From the NCBI RefSeq assembly GCF_019195395.1, contig NZ_CP078067.1, positions 1,051,248 through 1,115,247 on the forward strand: a stretch of DNA of 64,000 bases, read 5' to 3'. The notes under the pieces were generated by a model, which saw only the letters and a program-made list of their open reading frames with translations, had not been told where the DNA came from and did no database searches. The stretch is from Kaistella faecalis (GTDB lineage Bacteria > Bacteroidota > Bacteroidia > Flavobacteriales > Weeksellaceae). Of the stretch, positions 56,129 through 64,000 are shown piece after piece; the first letter of the stretch is position 1, and each line of letters begins with the position of its first letter. Position numbers and translations under genes: made by a program.

Positions 56129-57957
56129 GCGAAAATTCACTGGCAATGACCGCCCTCATATTTCTGGGTGCAGCGATTATTATGGTTCCGCTTGTTCGAA
56201 AGTTGGGACTCAGTTCAGTTATCGGATTTATTCTAGGTGGAATTATTATTGGCCCATTCGGTTTGAAACTTACAGGAAAAGACTCTGATGATATTATGCA
56301 CGCGACAGAATTCGGTGTAATCATGCTGCTTTTTCTTGTAGGCCTTGAGTTTGAACCGAAAAAATTCTGGAAAATCCGCAAGAAAATTATCGGAATGGGT
56401 CTCAGCCAAATGCTTATTACAATAATTGTTCTTTTTGGGATTTTCTATTTTGCGAAATGGCAAACAGATCAGGCTTTGGTAACCGCAATCTGTTTTGCGC
56501 TTTCATCCACCGCGATAGTATTGCAGACTCTAAAAGAAAAAAATATCTTCCTTACCGATGCCGGCGAAGCATCATTCTCCATCCTGCTTTTTCAGGATAT
56601 GTCGGTCATTCCGATTTTGGCACTTCTACCGGTTTTGGCAAAAAGACCCGAAGATAATGAGCATGAGATCCTGCTGCAATACTTGCCCGACTGGCTTCAA
56701 CCTTTTTCAATTATTATAGGAGTTTTAATTCTCATAATCCTGGGACGGTATGTTTTTGTGCCTTTTCTACGCTATGTATCTCGTTCCGGAATGAATGAAT
56801 TGCTTACCGCCTCATCACTGTTTCTCGTAATCGGTGTTTCAGAACTGATGGCATCGGTAGGTCTGAGTCCTGCGCTGGGAGCTTTTCTCGCCGGAGTGAT
56901 GCTTGCTACAAGTGAATTCCGGCACGAATTAGAAAGCCAGATTGAGCCTTTTAAAGGTCTTCTTCTGGCAGTGTTTTTTGTCAGTGTGGGCGCGACCATA
57001 AACTTTTTTGTAATCCTAAAGGATCCAATGTTCATTTTCACTACCACGGTGATTGTACTCATCGTGAAATTCGCAGTACTGTTTGGGGTGGGTAAATTTT
57101 TTAAACTTAAATTGAATCAGAATTTAATCGTAGCTTTTGCACTCTCGCAAATCGGGGAATTTTCTTTTGTACTGGTAAACTACTCCACCAAATTATATCT
57201 TCTCAATCCCGAACTCAACGCACAACTTATGGCAATAACTGCCATTACAATGTGTGTTACGCCTGTATTACTCATTATAAATGAAAAACTGATAGAACCT
57301 CATTTCATTACAGATACTCATGATTCTGAGACGATACAACCTATTAAAGAGCGCAAAATAATTATCGTAGGCTTCGGTCATTTTGGAAGTACTGTTGGGC
57401 GGCTGCTGCGCGTAAACGGAATACAGGCAACGGTTCTGGACAACGATGCCGAAAGGGTTAATTTATTGAAGTCAAATCATTTTAAGGTCTATTTTGGAGA
57501 TGCCACTAAACCCGGAATTCTCAGGTCTGCCGGTGCAGAAACTGCCGATCTTTTGATTTTATGTCTGGACGATCCTGAAAAGAATAAATTTATTCTGGAA
57601 TATGCCCGGAAAAATTATCCGCAACTGAAAATATTTGTCCGTGCAAAGAACAGGCTCGATGCGTACGATTTCTATAACAACGGCGTTGACAATATTTACA
57701 GGGAGACTTTAGGGACAGCAGTAGACATGGCAGTAGACATCTTAAAAGCTACAGGTATGCGGTCCTATGCAGCGAGAAGACTGGGAAAAAGATTCATGGT
57801 GATAGATAAAGCGATGGTAAAGAAACTCGCAAAAGAACAGTTGAAAGATAAAATTACTTTCACCGTGAAGGAATCTCTGGAGCGTGAAGCCGAACTTCTT
57901 GCGGAAGACAGCCAGTCATTCGATGAATCACAGTGGACGGATAATGAGGAGATTTAA
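56125..57957 (+). CDS. CPA2-family K+/H+ antiporter, KefB/KefC-like, with TrkA-N domain
   Basis: Length 610. About 12-13 membrane helices in residues 1-385 (IGFILGGIIIGPFGLKL, SSTAIVLQTL, SVGLSPALGAFLAGVMLA), followed by a TrkA-N domain (IIVGFGHFGSTVGRLLR with GFGHFG, VLDNDAERVNLLKS, VYFGDATKPGILRSA) that binds a nucleotide or glutathione adduct, and an acidic tail. Potassium efflux coupled to protons, protective against electrophiles. Coupled to the KefF-like gene. Confidence 0.93.
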   Translation: MSENSLAMTALIFLGAAIIMVPLVRKLGLSSVIGFILGGIIIGPFGLKLTGKDSDDIMHATEFGVIMLLFLVGLEFEPKKFWKIRKKIIGMGLSQMLITIIVLFGIFYFAKWQTDQALVTAICFALSSTAIVLQTLKEKNIFLTDAGEASFSILLFQDMSVIPILALLPVLAKRPEDNEHEILLQYLPDWLQPFSIIIGVLILIILGRYVFVPFLRYVSRSGMNELLTASSLFLVIGVSELMASVGLSPALGAFLAGVMLATSEFRHELESQIEPFKGLLLAVFFVSVGATINFFVILKDPMFIFTTTVIVLIVKFAVLFGVGKFFKLKLNQNLIVAFALSQIGEFSFVLVNYSTKLYLLNPELNAQLMAITAITMCVTPVLLIINEKLIEPHFITDTHDSETIQPIKERKIIIVGFGHFGSTVGRLLRVNGIQATVLDNDAERVNLLKSNHFKVYFGDATKPGILRSAGAETADLLILCLDDPEKNKFILEYARKNYPQLKIFVRAKNRLDAYDFYNNGVDNIYRETLGTAVDMAVDILKATGMRSYAARRLGKRFMVIDKAMVKKLAKEQLKDKITFTVKESLEREAELLAEDSQSFDESQWTDNEEI

Positions 57958-57958
57958 A

Positions 57959-58441
57959 TCAGTACGCGGGACAGTCCTGAAGACTTATGTTGACAAGATT
58001 AAGAACTTTACCGTTAACTGAAACCTTTACCTCTGGGAAGTTACCGTGTAGACAGTCGCTTACCATTTCCTTAAAATCGCCATTAGTAGCCTCTATTACT
58101 ACCCCATTGCCATATAGCGAGTAATTGTTTTCATTGAAGTCAAAACGGTCGAGTACGTAATCCGTTCCGTCAATTCTTATCACACCTTTATTGGAGTTTT
58201 GGTCAAAATAGAAGAGCGTTTTGCCATCCTGCGTAAAAACAGAACGACCTTTTTCCGGCGCAATATCTAGAGGAATAATTTTAAATGCTGGCGCGTATTC
58301 AGCATTTTGCATGGTAGAAGTTCGTGAACTGTCCACAGACTTAATCACATTTTCGGTAGCGTTCTGCACTTCTACAGTTTCCTTTTCTTTAGCGCAGGAA
58401 GCAAGTACAGCAAAAGTTAGTAGGTGAAGCATTTTTTTCAT
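57959..58441 (-). CDS. Lipoprotein, unknown function
   Basis: Length 160. MKKMLHLLTFAVLASC with lipobox LASC (Cys16), a serine-rich linker, then a beta-rich domain (KTLFYFDQNSNKGVIRIDGT) with two further cysteines near the C-terminus (DCLHGNF, LQDCPAY) that could form a disulfide. ATG at 58441 or 58432. Stop is one base from the convergent Kef stop. Confidence 0.7.
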   Translation of the reverse strand: MKKMLHLLTFAVLASCAKEKETVEVQNATENVIKSVDSSRTSTMQNAEYAPAFKIIPLDIAPEKGRSVFTQDGKTLFYFDQNSNKGVIRIDGTDYVLDRFDFNENNYSLYGNGVVIEATNGDFKEMVSDCLHGNFPEVKVSVNGKVLNLVNISLQDCPAY

Positions 58442-58543
58442 AATAGTTTATGCTTTTGGATTTGCAAGAATCATTCCTTCTTATAAAATATAAAATAATG
58501 CAGGCGCTCAAAACTTTAATTTTATGCGATGTATTATTAGGAT

Positions 58544-58954
58544 TTAACTTCCTAGACTAATAATAGCCAACTCATATCCTTTCAGCCCGAAACCACTGAG
58601 GACACCATCCGTATGCGATGCAGTAACCGACTTTTGCCGGAATTCTTCCCTTTTGTAAATATTGCTGATGTGAACTTCTACTTTAGGTTTCGAAATATTT
58701 TTAAGGCAATCTGCAATTGCGTAAGAATAATGGGTGAAGGCTCCCGGATTCACAATCAAAGCATCGAAATCGTCATATTGAATCACATTAATTATTTCGC
58801 CCTCTACATTAGACTGAGAATAGTGTATTTCATGCTGGGGAAATTTAGTCTGAAGATCTTTCATATAATCTTCCATAGAAACATCTCCGTAAATTTCAGG
58901 TTCCCGGGTTCCGAGAAGGTTAAGATTTGGACCGTTAAGTATAAGTATCTTCAT
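58544..58954 (-). CDS. aroQ: 3-dehydroquinate dehydratase, type II
   Basis: Length 136 from ATG 58954 (MKILILNGPNLNLLGTREPE). Third step of the shikimate pathway. Active-site Tyr in REPEIYGD, NPGAFTHYSYAIADCL, EVHISNIYKREEFR and the C-terminal GFGLKGYELAI. Six codons upstream are open but begin before the family start. Own promoter between it and the tRNA terminator. Confidence 0.95.
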   Translation of the reverse strand: MKILILNGPNLNLLGTREPEIYGDVSMEDYMKDLQTKFPQHEIHYSQSNVEGEIINVIQYDDFDALIVNPGAFTHYSYAIADCLKNISKPKVEVHISNIYKREEFRQKSVTASHTDGVLSGFGLKGYELAIISLGS

Positions 58955-58969
58955 AAAATAAAAACTTAT

Positions 58970-58977
58970 CAAATATA
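58970..58977 (-). promoter_or_regulatory. -7 box of aroQ
   Basis: Minus strand TATATTTG, 15 bases before the ATG. Confidence 0.5.
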
Positions 58978-58982
58978 AACAT

Positions 58983-59015
58983 AAAAAAACTTCCGAAAAA
59001 TTAATTTCGGAAGTT
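58983..59015 (-). terminator. Terminator after rpsT-tRNA-Glu
   Basis: AACTTCCGAAA (58988-58998) with TTTCGGAAGTT (59005-59015), T-run on the minus strand; four bases from the tRNA 3' end. Confidence 0.88.
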
Positions 59016-59018
59016 AAG

Positions 59019-59090
59019 TAGCCCGTAGGGGAGTCGAACCCCTCTTACCAGGATGAAAACCTGAGGTCCTAACCGATAGACGAACGGGCC
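59019..59090 (-). tRNA. tRNA-Glu (anticodon UUC), copy 1
   Basis: 72 bases, no encoded CCA. Acceptor GGCCCGT with ACGGGCT (first pair G-U), D-arm GTCT...GGAC, anticodon stem CAGG/CCTG with loop TTTTCAT (anticodon TTC), T-arm GGGGT TCGACTC CCCT. It starts 17 bases after rpsT and shares its terminator, so it is probably processed from an rpsT transcript. Confidence 0.95.
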
Positions 59091-59107
59091 GTGCGTCTTT
59101 TATAAGG

Positions 59108-59362
59108 TTACGCTAATTTATTAACGTGCTTAGTTAATTTACTTTTCAAGTTAGCAGCTTTGTTTTTGTGGATGATGTTTTTCTTCACCAATTTATCCAA
59201 CAAAGAGATCACTAACGGCAACTGTTCTGCTGCAACTTTTTTATCTTCTTCATTTCTCAGACCTTTCAAAGCTGTTCTAGCAGTCTTGTGATAGTATCTG
59301 TTTCTTAATCTTTTCTTTTCGCTTTGTCTGATTCTTTTCAGAGCTGATTTATGATTTGCCAT
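59108..59362 (-). CDS. rpsT: 30S ribosomal protein S20 (bS20)
   Basis: Length 84 from ATG 59362 (MANHKSALKRIRQSEKKRLR). Three-helix basic protein that binds the foot of 16S rRNA; KKNIIHKNKAANLKSKLTKHV is split across the last helices. Upstream codons back to 59386 are open but overlap the -7 box. Between two tRNA-Glu genes. Confidence 0.96.
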   Translation of the reverse strand: MANHKSALKRIRQSEKKRLRNRYYHKTARTALKGLRNEEDKKVAAEQLPLVISLLDKLVKKNIIHKNKAANLKSKLTKHVNKLA

Positions 59363-59383
59363 ATCGTTTCCTAAATGTGGGTG

Positions 59384-59413
59384 CAAAGATATAAAATATT
59401 TTTATCGCACCAA
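59384..59413 (-). promoter_or_regulatory. Promoter of rpsT
   Basis: Minus strand: TTG (59413-59411), 19-base spacer, TATCTTTG (59391-59384). The same 19-base spacing as the rpsL and rpmE promoters. Confidence 0.8.
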
Positions 59414-59450
59414 ATAGTTTTTAATTTTTTTTTTAAATTTTCATCTTTTG

Positions 59451-59522
59451 TAGCCTATAGGGGAATCGAACCCCTGTTGCAAGAATGAAAATCTTGAGTC
59501 CTTACCACTAGACGAATAGGCC
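59451..59522 (-). tRNA. tRNA-Glu (anticodon UUC), copy 2
   Basis: 72 bases, no encoded CCA. Acceptor GGCCTAT with ATAGGCT, D-arm GTCT...GGAC, anticodon stem CAAGA/TCTTG with loop TTTTCAT (anticodon TTC), T-arm GGGGT TCGATTC CCCT. Same anticodon as copy 1 but different in acceptor, anticodon stem and variable region. Confidence 0.95.
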
Positions 59523-59538
59523 TTTGTTTTGAGGACTG

Positions 59539-59569
59539 CAAAAATATAAATTTACTTTCAATCCTGCAA
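59539..59569 (-). promoter_or_regulatory. Promoter of tRNA-Glu copy 2
   Basis: Minus strand: TTG (59569-59567), 20-base spacer, TATTTTTG (59546-59539). Confidence 0.65.
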
Positions 59570-59583
59570 GACTACTGCGCACG

Positions 59584-60870
59584 TTATTTCAATACTTTTT
59601 GAATAACTGTATTTTTTACACCCTTCAACTCGATGTCTTTCTGCTCTTTAACCGCTTCTTCCAGACTTGAAAATTTTCCGTAGGTATAATAAAAACTTCC
59701 GTTTTCTTTGACGCGGTTCACATTTTTAAGCGTATTGAGCACCGCTGAGTTAGAACTCAACTTTTGTGGACTTACCGCAATTTCTAAAGTATAATAGCCT
59801 ATTCCCAACTTTTGGTTAGGAATGAATGAGATGGATGTTGCATTCTTAAACCCTGCATCTCTAGCCGTTTTCAGATTATTATCCCGCACCGATGCCATGT
59901 TGGTTGTGCCATAGTAATATTTATACAGCCCATTCTCCTTAATTGGAAGAACATAATTAAGCCCTTTCAGCGCAGGATCACCAGAATTGTACTTCGAAGG
60001 CGAAGACATCAGTAAGATTCTGAAATCGTTCTTAAGAGGTTTTTCCTCAGGAACCGGCTCGGCCTTAGGTGCTGCAGTGGCATTTCTGTCAATCGCTTTC
60101 TTATAATCGGTAATTGCATCATAAATACTTTCTGCAATCTCTGTTTGTCCTTTTTCGGAAGCCAGATACATGGCGTCATCGTAGTTGCTGATGAAGCCAG
60201 TCTCAATCAATACAGACGGCATGGCGTTAAGCCTTAAAACGTGTAAATTCTGTTGCTTAACACCACGCGAATATCTTTTGTTCTTTTTTACGAAATTCCC
60301 TTCTACAAAACTGCCGAAAAGCAGACTGCTTTCCAAATACTTGCTCTGCTGAATTTTCAGCGCAATTAAGGATTCGGGTGATTTAGGATCATAGGAAGCA
60401 AACATTTCCCTGTCTCTTTCATCAAGAAAAATTACATCGTTTTCTGCTTTTGCCACCTCCAGGTTTGTTTTATTCTGATCTGGTCCCTGCACAAATGTTT
60501 CGGTTCCGTACGGTGCAGTCTTGGTGCTCGCATTACAGTGTACCGATACGAAAAGATCCGCCTTGCTCCTGTTTGCCAGAGTAGTTCTCTCTGTAAGTGA
60601 CGGAAACTCGTCGATTTTGCGGGTATAAATAATTTTAAAGTCTTTGTTTTTTTCCAGCATTCTTCCCAATTTCAAAACGATGGCAAGAGTTACGTCTTTT
60701 TCCCGCAAAGTCCCCGTTTCACTATAATTGCGGTTTGCGCCATGATCAGATCCCCCATGTCCGGCATCTAAAACTACCGTGAATTTTTTCTGAGCACTTG
60801 TAATTGAGAAAAAAAGGATGAAAAAGAAGAAAAAATATTTTTTAAAAGAAAAACTATAGTCAATCATCAT
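59584..60870 (-). CDS. N-acetylmuramoyl-L-alanine amidase with C-terminal SPOR-like part
   Basis: Length 428. Signal peptide rich in Phe (KKYFFFFFILFFSITSAQ), then Amidase_3 zinc domain: His in VLDAGHGGSDHGA, Glu in NYSETGTLREKD, His in FVSVHCNAST, catalytic Glu in VLIETGFISNYDD. An insert of about 50 residues (145-195) as in AmiC-type enzymes may block the active site until activated. Residues 285-428 hold SPOR-like repeats (YKYYYGTTNMASV, FYYTYGKFSSLEEAV), which bind denuded glycan at the septum. Cuts peptide stems during cell separation. Confidence 0.93.
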   Translation of the reverse strand: MMIDYSFSFKKYFFFFFILFFSITSAQKKFTVVLDAGHGGSDHGANRNYSETGTLREKDVTLAIVLKLGRMLEKNKDFKIIYTRKIDEFPSLTERTTLANRSKADLFVSVHCNASTKTAPYGTETFVQGPDQNKTNLEVAKAENDVIFLDERDREMFASYDPKSPESLIALKIQQSKYLESSLLFGSFVEGNFVKKNKRYSRGVKQQNLHVLRLNAMPSVLIETGFISNYDDAMYLASEKGQTEIAESIYDAITDYKKAIDRNATAAPKAEPVPEEKPLKNDFRILLMSSPSKYNSGDPALKGLNYVLPIKENGLYKYYYGTTNMASVRDNNLKTARDAGFKNATSISFIPNQKLGIGYYTLEIAVSPQKLSSNSAVLNTLKNVNRVKENGSFYYTYGKFSSLEEAVKEQKDIELKGVKNTVIQKVLK

Positions 60871-60889
60871 TACATTTTAAAAATTATGC

Positions 60890-60897
60890 TAATTTTG
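60890..60897 (+). promoter_or_regulatory. -7 box of the lptD-like gene
   Basis: TAATTTTG, full match, 25 bases before the TTG start at 60923. Confidence 0.5.
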
Positions 60898-60922
60898 ACC
60901 ACAAATTACAGAAAATATCGCT

Positions 60923-63514
60923 TTGGTCAAAACCGGCTTCAAAAATATATTACAAATTCTAATTATCCTAATTTTTAACAGTTTTTTAGCACATACGCAT
61001 GCTCAAATTCTGCCTGAAAATAAGATAGTTAATGATACTATTCGTAAGGCAGATACAATTATTATTGCTCAGGAACAACTTGAAGCTGTGGTAGAAACAA
61101 AAGCCGACAACATCCGTAATGATATACCCAAAAAGATGACCTATCTTAATAAGAAGGCGCAGGTAAAATATCAGGATATGCAGATTGACGCCGATTATAT
61201 TTCCATCGACTGGAATAAATCGATGATTTTTGCAAGAGGTGAACTCGATTCTTTGGGACGAATAAAAAATCCGGCAGTTGCGGTACAGGGCGGTAAAAAA
61301 TACGAATACGACGAGTTTACTTACAATATCAAAACCCGCCAGGCAATTGCCTTCAACGCAAGAACAGAAGAAAGCGAGGGCGTAATTATCGCTGAAAAGA
61401 CCAAGAAATACAACGATTCTGTTTTCTTCATGCGTCGCGGAAAATATACAACCGACGAATATTTCATCAAGAAAAAAGACACGATTGCCGATTATTATCT
61501 GCTCGCGCCAAACATTAAACTGATTAAAGGGAAAGACAAATCGCAAGTGATTACGGGACCGATTCAGATGTACATAGAGCAGGTACCCACCCCACTCATC
61601 ATGCCTTTTGCGATACTTCCTTTTTCAGATAAAAGAAGCGCAGGAATTCTGATTCCAAGTTTTGGAGAAAGAGAGGATGTCGGGTTTTTCCTGAATTCCC
61701 TTGGATACTATCAACCTATCGGGGAACATTTTGATTTGAAAATTCTTGCAGACATTTATACTAAAGGAAGCTGGAATCTGCGGCCGGAAATGAATTACAA
61801 GAAAAATTACCGCTACTCCGGGAACTTTTCTGCAGATGTGGGGAACACTGTGCGTGGAATCAAAGGTTTATCAGATTATTCCAAAAGCCGTACGTACAGG
61901 ATTGCGTGGCGCCATCAGCAGGACAGTAAAGCGAACCCGTTTCTTACATTTTCAGCGTCAGTAGATGTGGTGAGTAATAAATTCTATAACAATACCGTAA
62001 ACAATAATTACGCATTCAATCAGAACAATCTTAACGCGCAGCAAAACTCGAGTGTAAGTGTGGTTAAAAGGTTTCTCACGCTTCCGGTTACGATTACCGG
62101 AACTTCATCTTACTCACAGAATTTTTCCACCGGATTGGCAGATTTAAAACTGCCGGTGCTGAATGTTGCTATTAACCAGTTTTATTTATTTAAACCTAAA
62201 ACGGGCGTAAGGCAGGGTCTTCTTGAAAACATTACAGTAAATACAGGTCTGAATTTTAATAATTACGTACAGACCAACGAAGGCGAACTTTTCACCCCGG
62301 CAATGTGGGATAAAATGCAGACCGGCCTGAAAAACAATATTACACTTGGCACCAATACAACGATTGCAAAGTATTTTACCTTCTCGCTATCAGCTAATAT
62401 TGACAATGCTTTAACGACAAAAACGCTCACAAGAAGTTACAACCCAATCACCAACCGTGTTGATGATATTATGAATAAAAAGATTGCCGGCTATTCTTCA
62501 TTTTCCACGGGAGCCAGCTTGCAGACTGTACTTTACGGAATGCTGAACTTCAAGAAAAATTCGTCAATACAGGCAATTCGTCACATGTTGACGCCGCAAA
62601 TTGGTTTCAGCTACTCTCCGGATTTTTCGACACCAGGTTTTGGCTATTATAAAAATTACGCTAATGACCGTGGAGAGATGACTCCTTATTCGATTTTCGA
62701 CCGCGGAATCATCGGCTCACCAAATTCAGGGCTGGTTCAGGCGCTGAGTTTATCGGTGAATAATAACTTGGAGATGAAAGTACGGTCTAAAAAAGATTCT
62801 ACCGGCATCAAAAAGATTAAGATCTTTGAAAGTTTAAATTTCAACACCAATTATAATTTTGCAGCGCCGACGCATAAATGGTCGATCTTCAGTTTCAGTG
62901 GACAGACCACGGTTTTCGAAAAACTTAATATTAATACCGGATTAAATCTGGAACCTTACCAAATTATTTTCGCACCTGGTGAGGACACCGGAATCCGGAC
63001 CGAAAACTTTGGGCGCTTTAGTGTTCAGGGCTTCAATGCTCAGCTTTCTTACCCTTTGAGCAGCGAAATATTCCAGAAGAAAGATAAAGAAGATCTATCT
63101 AAAAAATACAATAAAAAAGGTGAAATCCGTAACGAGGATTATTATTTTGATGATGATAATTATGCGCGGTTCAGCCAGCCCTGGACTTTAAACATTAATG
63201 CTCAGTACAGTTATACCAGAAGTCTGACCCGTTTTGGTAATAAAATGGCATCCGTGGGGTTAGACGGCAGTATAAAGCTTACGCCGTTCTGGAATATTAC
63301 CGGAAACCTGTATTACGACGTCATTTCAAAAGAAATTGCGAATACTCAGTTAGGTTTTTCCCGCGATCAACGAAGTTTTACCATCAATTTTAACTGGATC
63401 CCTTATGGACAGTATAAAGTCTACGATTTCTTTATCGGAATCAAGGCGAATATCCTTCGCGACGCCCTGAAATATAAGGACCGTAGTTTTACCCAACCAA
63501 ATGCTCCCTTCTAA
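60923..63514 (+). CDS. LptD-like LPS assembly outer-membrane protein
   Basis: Length 863, TTG start; signal peptide in residues 8-28 (ILQILIILIFNSFLAHTHA). An OstA/LptA-like jelly-roll (about 60-200; VKYQDMQIDADYISIDWN, ARGELDSLGRI) is followed by a barrel of some 26 strands (IPSFGEREDVGFFLNSLGYY, LLTPQIGFSYSPDFSTPGF). Puts LPS into the outer leaflet together with LptE. The domain order is that of Bacteroidota LptD, which differs strongly from the E. coli protein. Divergent from the amidase. Confidence 0.88.
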   Translation: MVKTGFKNILQILIILIFNSFLAHTHAQILPENKIVNDTIRKADTIIIAQEQLEAVVETKADNIRNDIPKKMTYLNKKAQVKYQDMQIDADYISIDWNKSMIFARGELDSLGRIKNPAVAVQGGKKYEYDEFTYNIKTRQAIAFNARTEESEGVIIAEKTKKYNDSVFFMRRGKYTTDEYFIKKKDTIADYYLLAPNIKLIKGKDKSQVITGPIQMYIEQVPTPLIMPFAILPFSDKRSAGILIPSFGEREDVGFFLNSLGYYQPIGEHFDLKILADIYTKGSWNLRPEMNYKKNYRYSGNFSADVGNTVRGIKGLSDYSKSRTYRIAWRHQQDSKANPFLTFSASVDVVSNKFYNNTVNNNYAFNQNNLNAQQNSSVSVVKRFLTLPVTITGTSSYSQNFSTGLADLKLPVLNVAINQFYLFKPKTGVRQGLLENITVNTGLNFNNYVQTNEGELFTPAMWDKMQTGLKNNITLGTNTTIAKYFTFSLSANIDNALTTKTLTRSYNPITNRVDDIMNKKIAGYSSFSTGASLQTVLYGMLNFKKNSSIQAIRHMLTPQIGFSYSPDFSTPGFGYYKNYANDRGEMTPYSIFDRGIIGSPNSGLVQALSLSVNNNLEMKVRSKKDSTGIKKIKIFESLNFNTNYNFAAPTHKWSIFSFSGQTTVFEKLNINTGLNLEPYQIIFAPGEDTGIRTENFGRFSVQGFNAQLSYPLSSEIFQKKDKEDLSKKYNKKGEIRNEDYYFDDDNYARFSQPWTLNINAQYSYTRSLTRFGNKMASVGLDGSIKLTPFWNITGNLYYDVISKEIANTQLGFSRDQRSFTINFNWIPYGQYKVYDFFIGIKANILRDALKYKDRSFTQPNAPF

Positions 63515-63539
63515 ATTTTAAAGGTTTAAACATTAGTTT

Positions 63540-63547
63540 TATATTTG
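63540..63547 (+). promoter_or_regulatory. -7 box of ridA
   Basis: TATATTTG, full match, 14 bases before the ATG. Confidence 0.5.
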
Positions 63548-63561
63548 CCAATATTATTGTT

Positions 63562-63942
63562 ATGAAAAAAATAATTTCTACTTCTGAAGCTCCAGCCGCA
63601 ATTGGCCCTTATTCGCAGGCTAATTTTGCCAACGGAATTTTATACATTTCCGGGCAGATTCCACTGAATCCCCAAACAGGTAAACTTGAAGAAGGCATTG
63701 AAAAAGAGACTCATCAAGTGATGAAAAATCTTGAGGCGATCTTAACAGAAGCAGGTTTGACTTTTAAAAATGTGGTAAAAGCTACTATTTTCCTTAAAAA
63801 CATGGATGATTTTGCGGTAATGAATGATATTTATGCCTCGTACCTGGATGCTGAAAGTTATCCGGCAAGAGAAACTGTACAGGTTTCGTGTCTTCCAAAA
63901 AATGTTGATATTGAAATTTCAATGATTGCACATCAGTTTTAA
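63562..63942 (+). CDS. ridA: RidA family reactive intermediate/imine deaminase
   Basis: Length 126. Hydrolyses reactive enamines/imines such as 2-aminoacrylate released by PLP enzymes. Marks: AIGPYSQANFANGILYISGQ, GIEKETHQVMKNLEAIL, and the carboxylate-binding Arg in YPARETVQVSCLPKN, VDIEISMIA. Trimeric, cytoplasmic. The next gene begins at the base after its stop. Confidence 0.96.
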   Translation: MKKIISTSEAPAAIGPYSQANFANGILYISGQIPLNPQTGKLEEGIEKETHQVMKNLEAILTEAGLTFKNVVKATIFLKNMDDFAVMNDIYASYLDAESYPARETVQVSCLPKNVDIEISMIAHQF

Positions 63943-64000
63943 ATGAATTTCATTCGGAACACCATTGCGGTTTTAGTAGGTCTCGCTGTTGCAGCGCTCA
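63943..64000 (+). CDS. Start of a membrane protein gene (cut by window edge)
   Basis: ATG directly follows the ridA TAA. The 19 visible codons give MNFIRNTIAVLVGLAVAAL, a positive N-terminus and hydrophobic helix, so a membrane or secreted protein co-transcribed with ridA. Family cannot be told. Confidence 0.6.
   Translation, partial: MNFIRNTIAVLVGLAVAAL

Overview
The window looks like chromosome of a member of the phylum Bacteroidota, class Flavobacteriia, most likely a Chryseobacterium/Kaistella-type Weeksellaceae. The basis is the AT-rich sequence, recurrent Bacteroidota -7 boxes (TAnnTTTG) with no clear Shine-Dalgarno sites, a type IX secretion C-terminal signal, the order rpsL-rpsG-fusA-rpsJ, type B L31, an alternative GlmU, a MetH split into two proteins, and many signal-peptide and lipoprotein genes of Bacteroidota type. 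It reads as core chromosome: no transposase, integrase, phage gene, CRISPR array or rRNA gene was seen.

Layout. 1-2.8 kb: a cut-off secreted-protein gene, a gene-poor stretch, and a TonB-dependent siderophore receptor broken by a frameshift. 3.0-6.5 kb: translation operon rpsL-rpsG-fusA-rpsJ. 6.5-9.5 kb: two polytopic GT-C-like membrane proteins. 9.6-18.2 kb: a secreted leucine-rich-repeat protein, Dps, pncB, a YCII-domain lipoprotein, rmuC, a SPOUT RNA methyltransferase, an alanine-rich repeat lipoprotein, and a membrane protein/lipoprotein pair. 18.1-21.5 kb: operon trhO-trhP-ferredoxin-5-formylTHF cyclo-ligase. 21.6-27.8 kb: alternative GlmU, rpmE, a beta-helix lipoprotein, MazG-type pyrophosphohydrolase, aroA, a short-chain dehydrogenase and a secreted unknown. 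27.8-37.2 kb: a methionine operon (metX, ACT-homoserine dehydrogenase, metZ, metH N-part, four-helix-bundle gene, metH C-part, metF) behind a SAM-I riboswitch and carrying two copies of an intergenic repeat and a heptamer tandem repeat. 37.3-40.4 kb: GH63-type glucosidase and OsmC. 40.4-47.5 kb: the MoxR/DUF58/DUF4350/DUF4129/SpoIIM/RDD membrane cluster. 47.5-64 kb: GNAT, YebC, OmpA, SmpB, a YbiT-like ABC-F protein, RecJ, a GNAT-like protein, a KefF/Kef pair, a lipoprotein, aroQ, two tRNA-Glu genes flanking rpsT, an N-acetylmuramoyl-L-alanine amidase, an LptD-like protein, RidA and the start of a further membrane protein.

How parts work together. The methionine operon joins homoserine activation (MetX), direct sulfhydrylation (MetZ), B12-dependent methylation (split MetH) and methyl-THF supply (MetF) under one SAM-sensing leader. 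TrhO and TrhP, two unrelated tRNA U34 hydroxylases, sit next to each other and share a C-terminal domain, with a ferredoxin downstream. The MoxR cluster looks like one membrane machine of unknown function. The strongest leads are the shared TrhO/TrhP domain, the MoxR-SpoIIM-RDD cluster, the one-site ABC-F protein, the repeat-studded methionine operon, and a set of genes whose -7 box lies so close to the start codon that leaderless transcription is likely.
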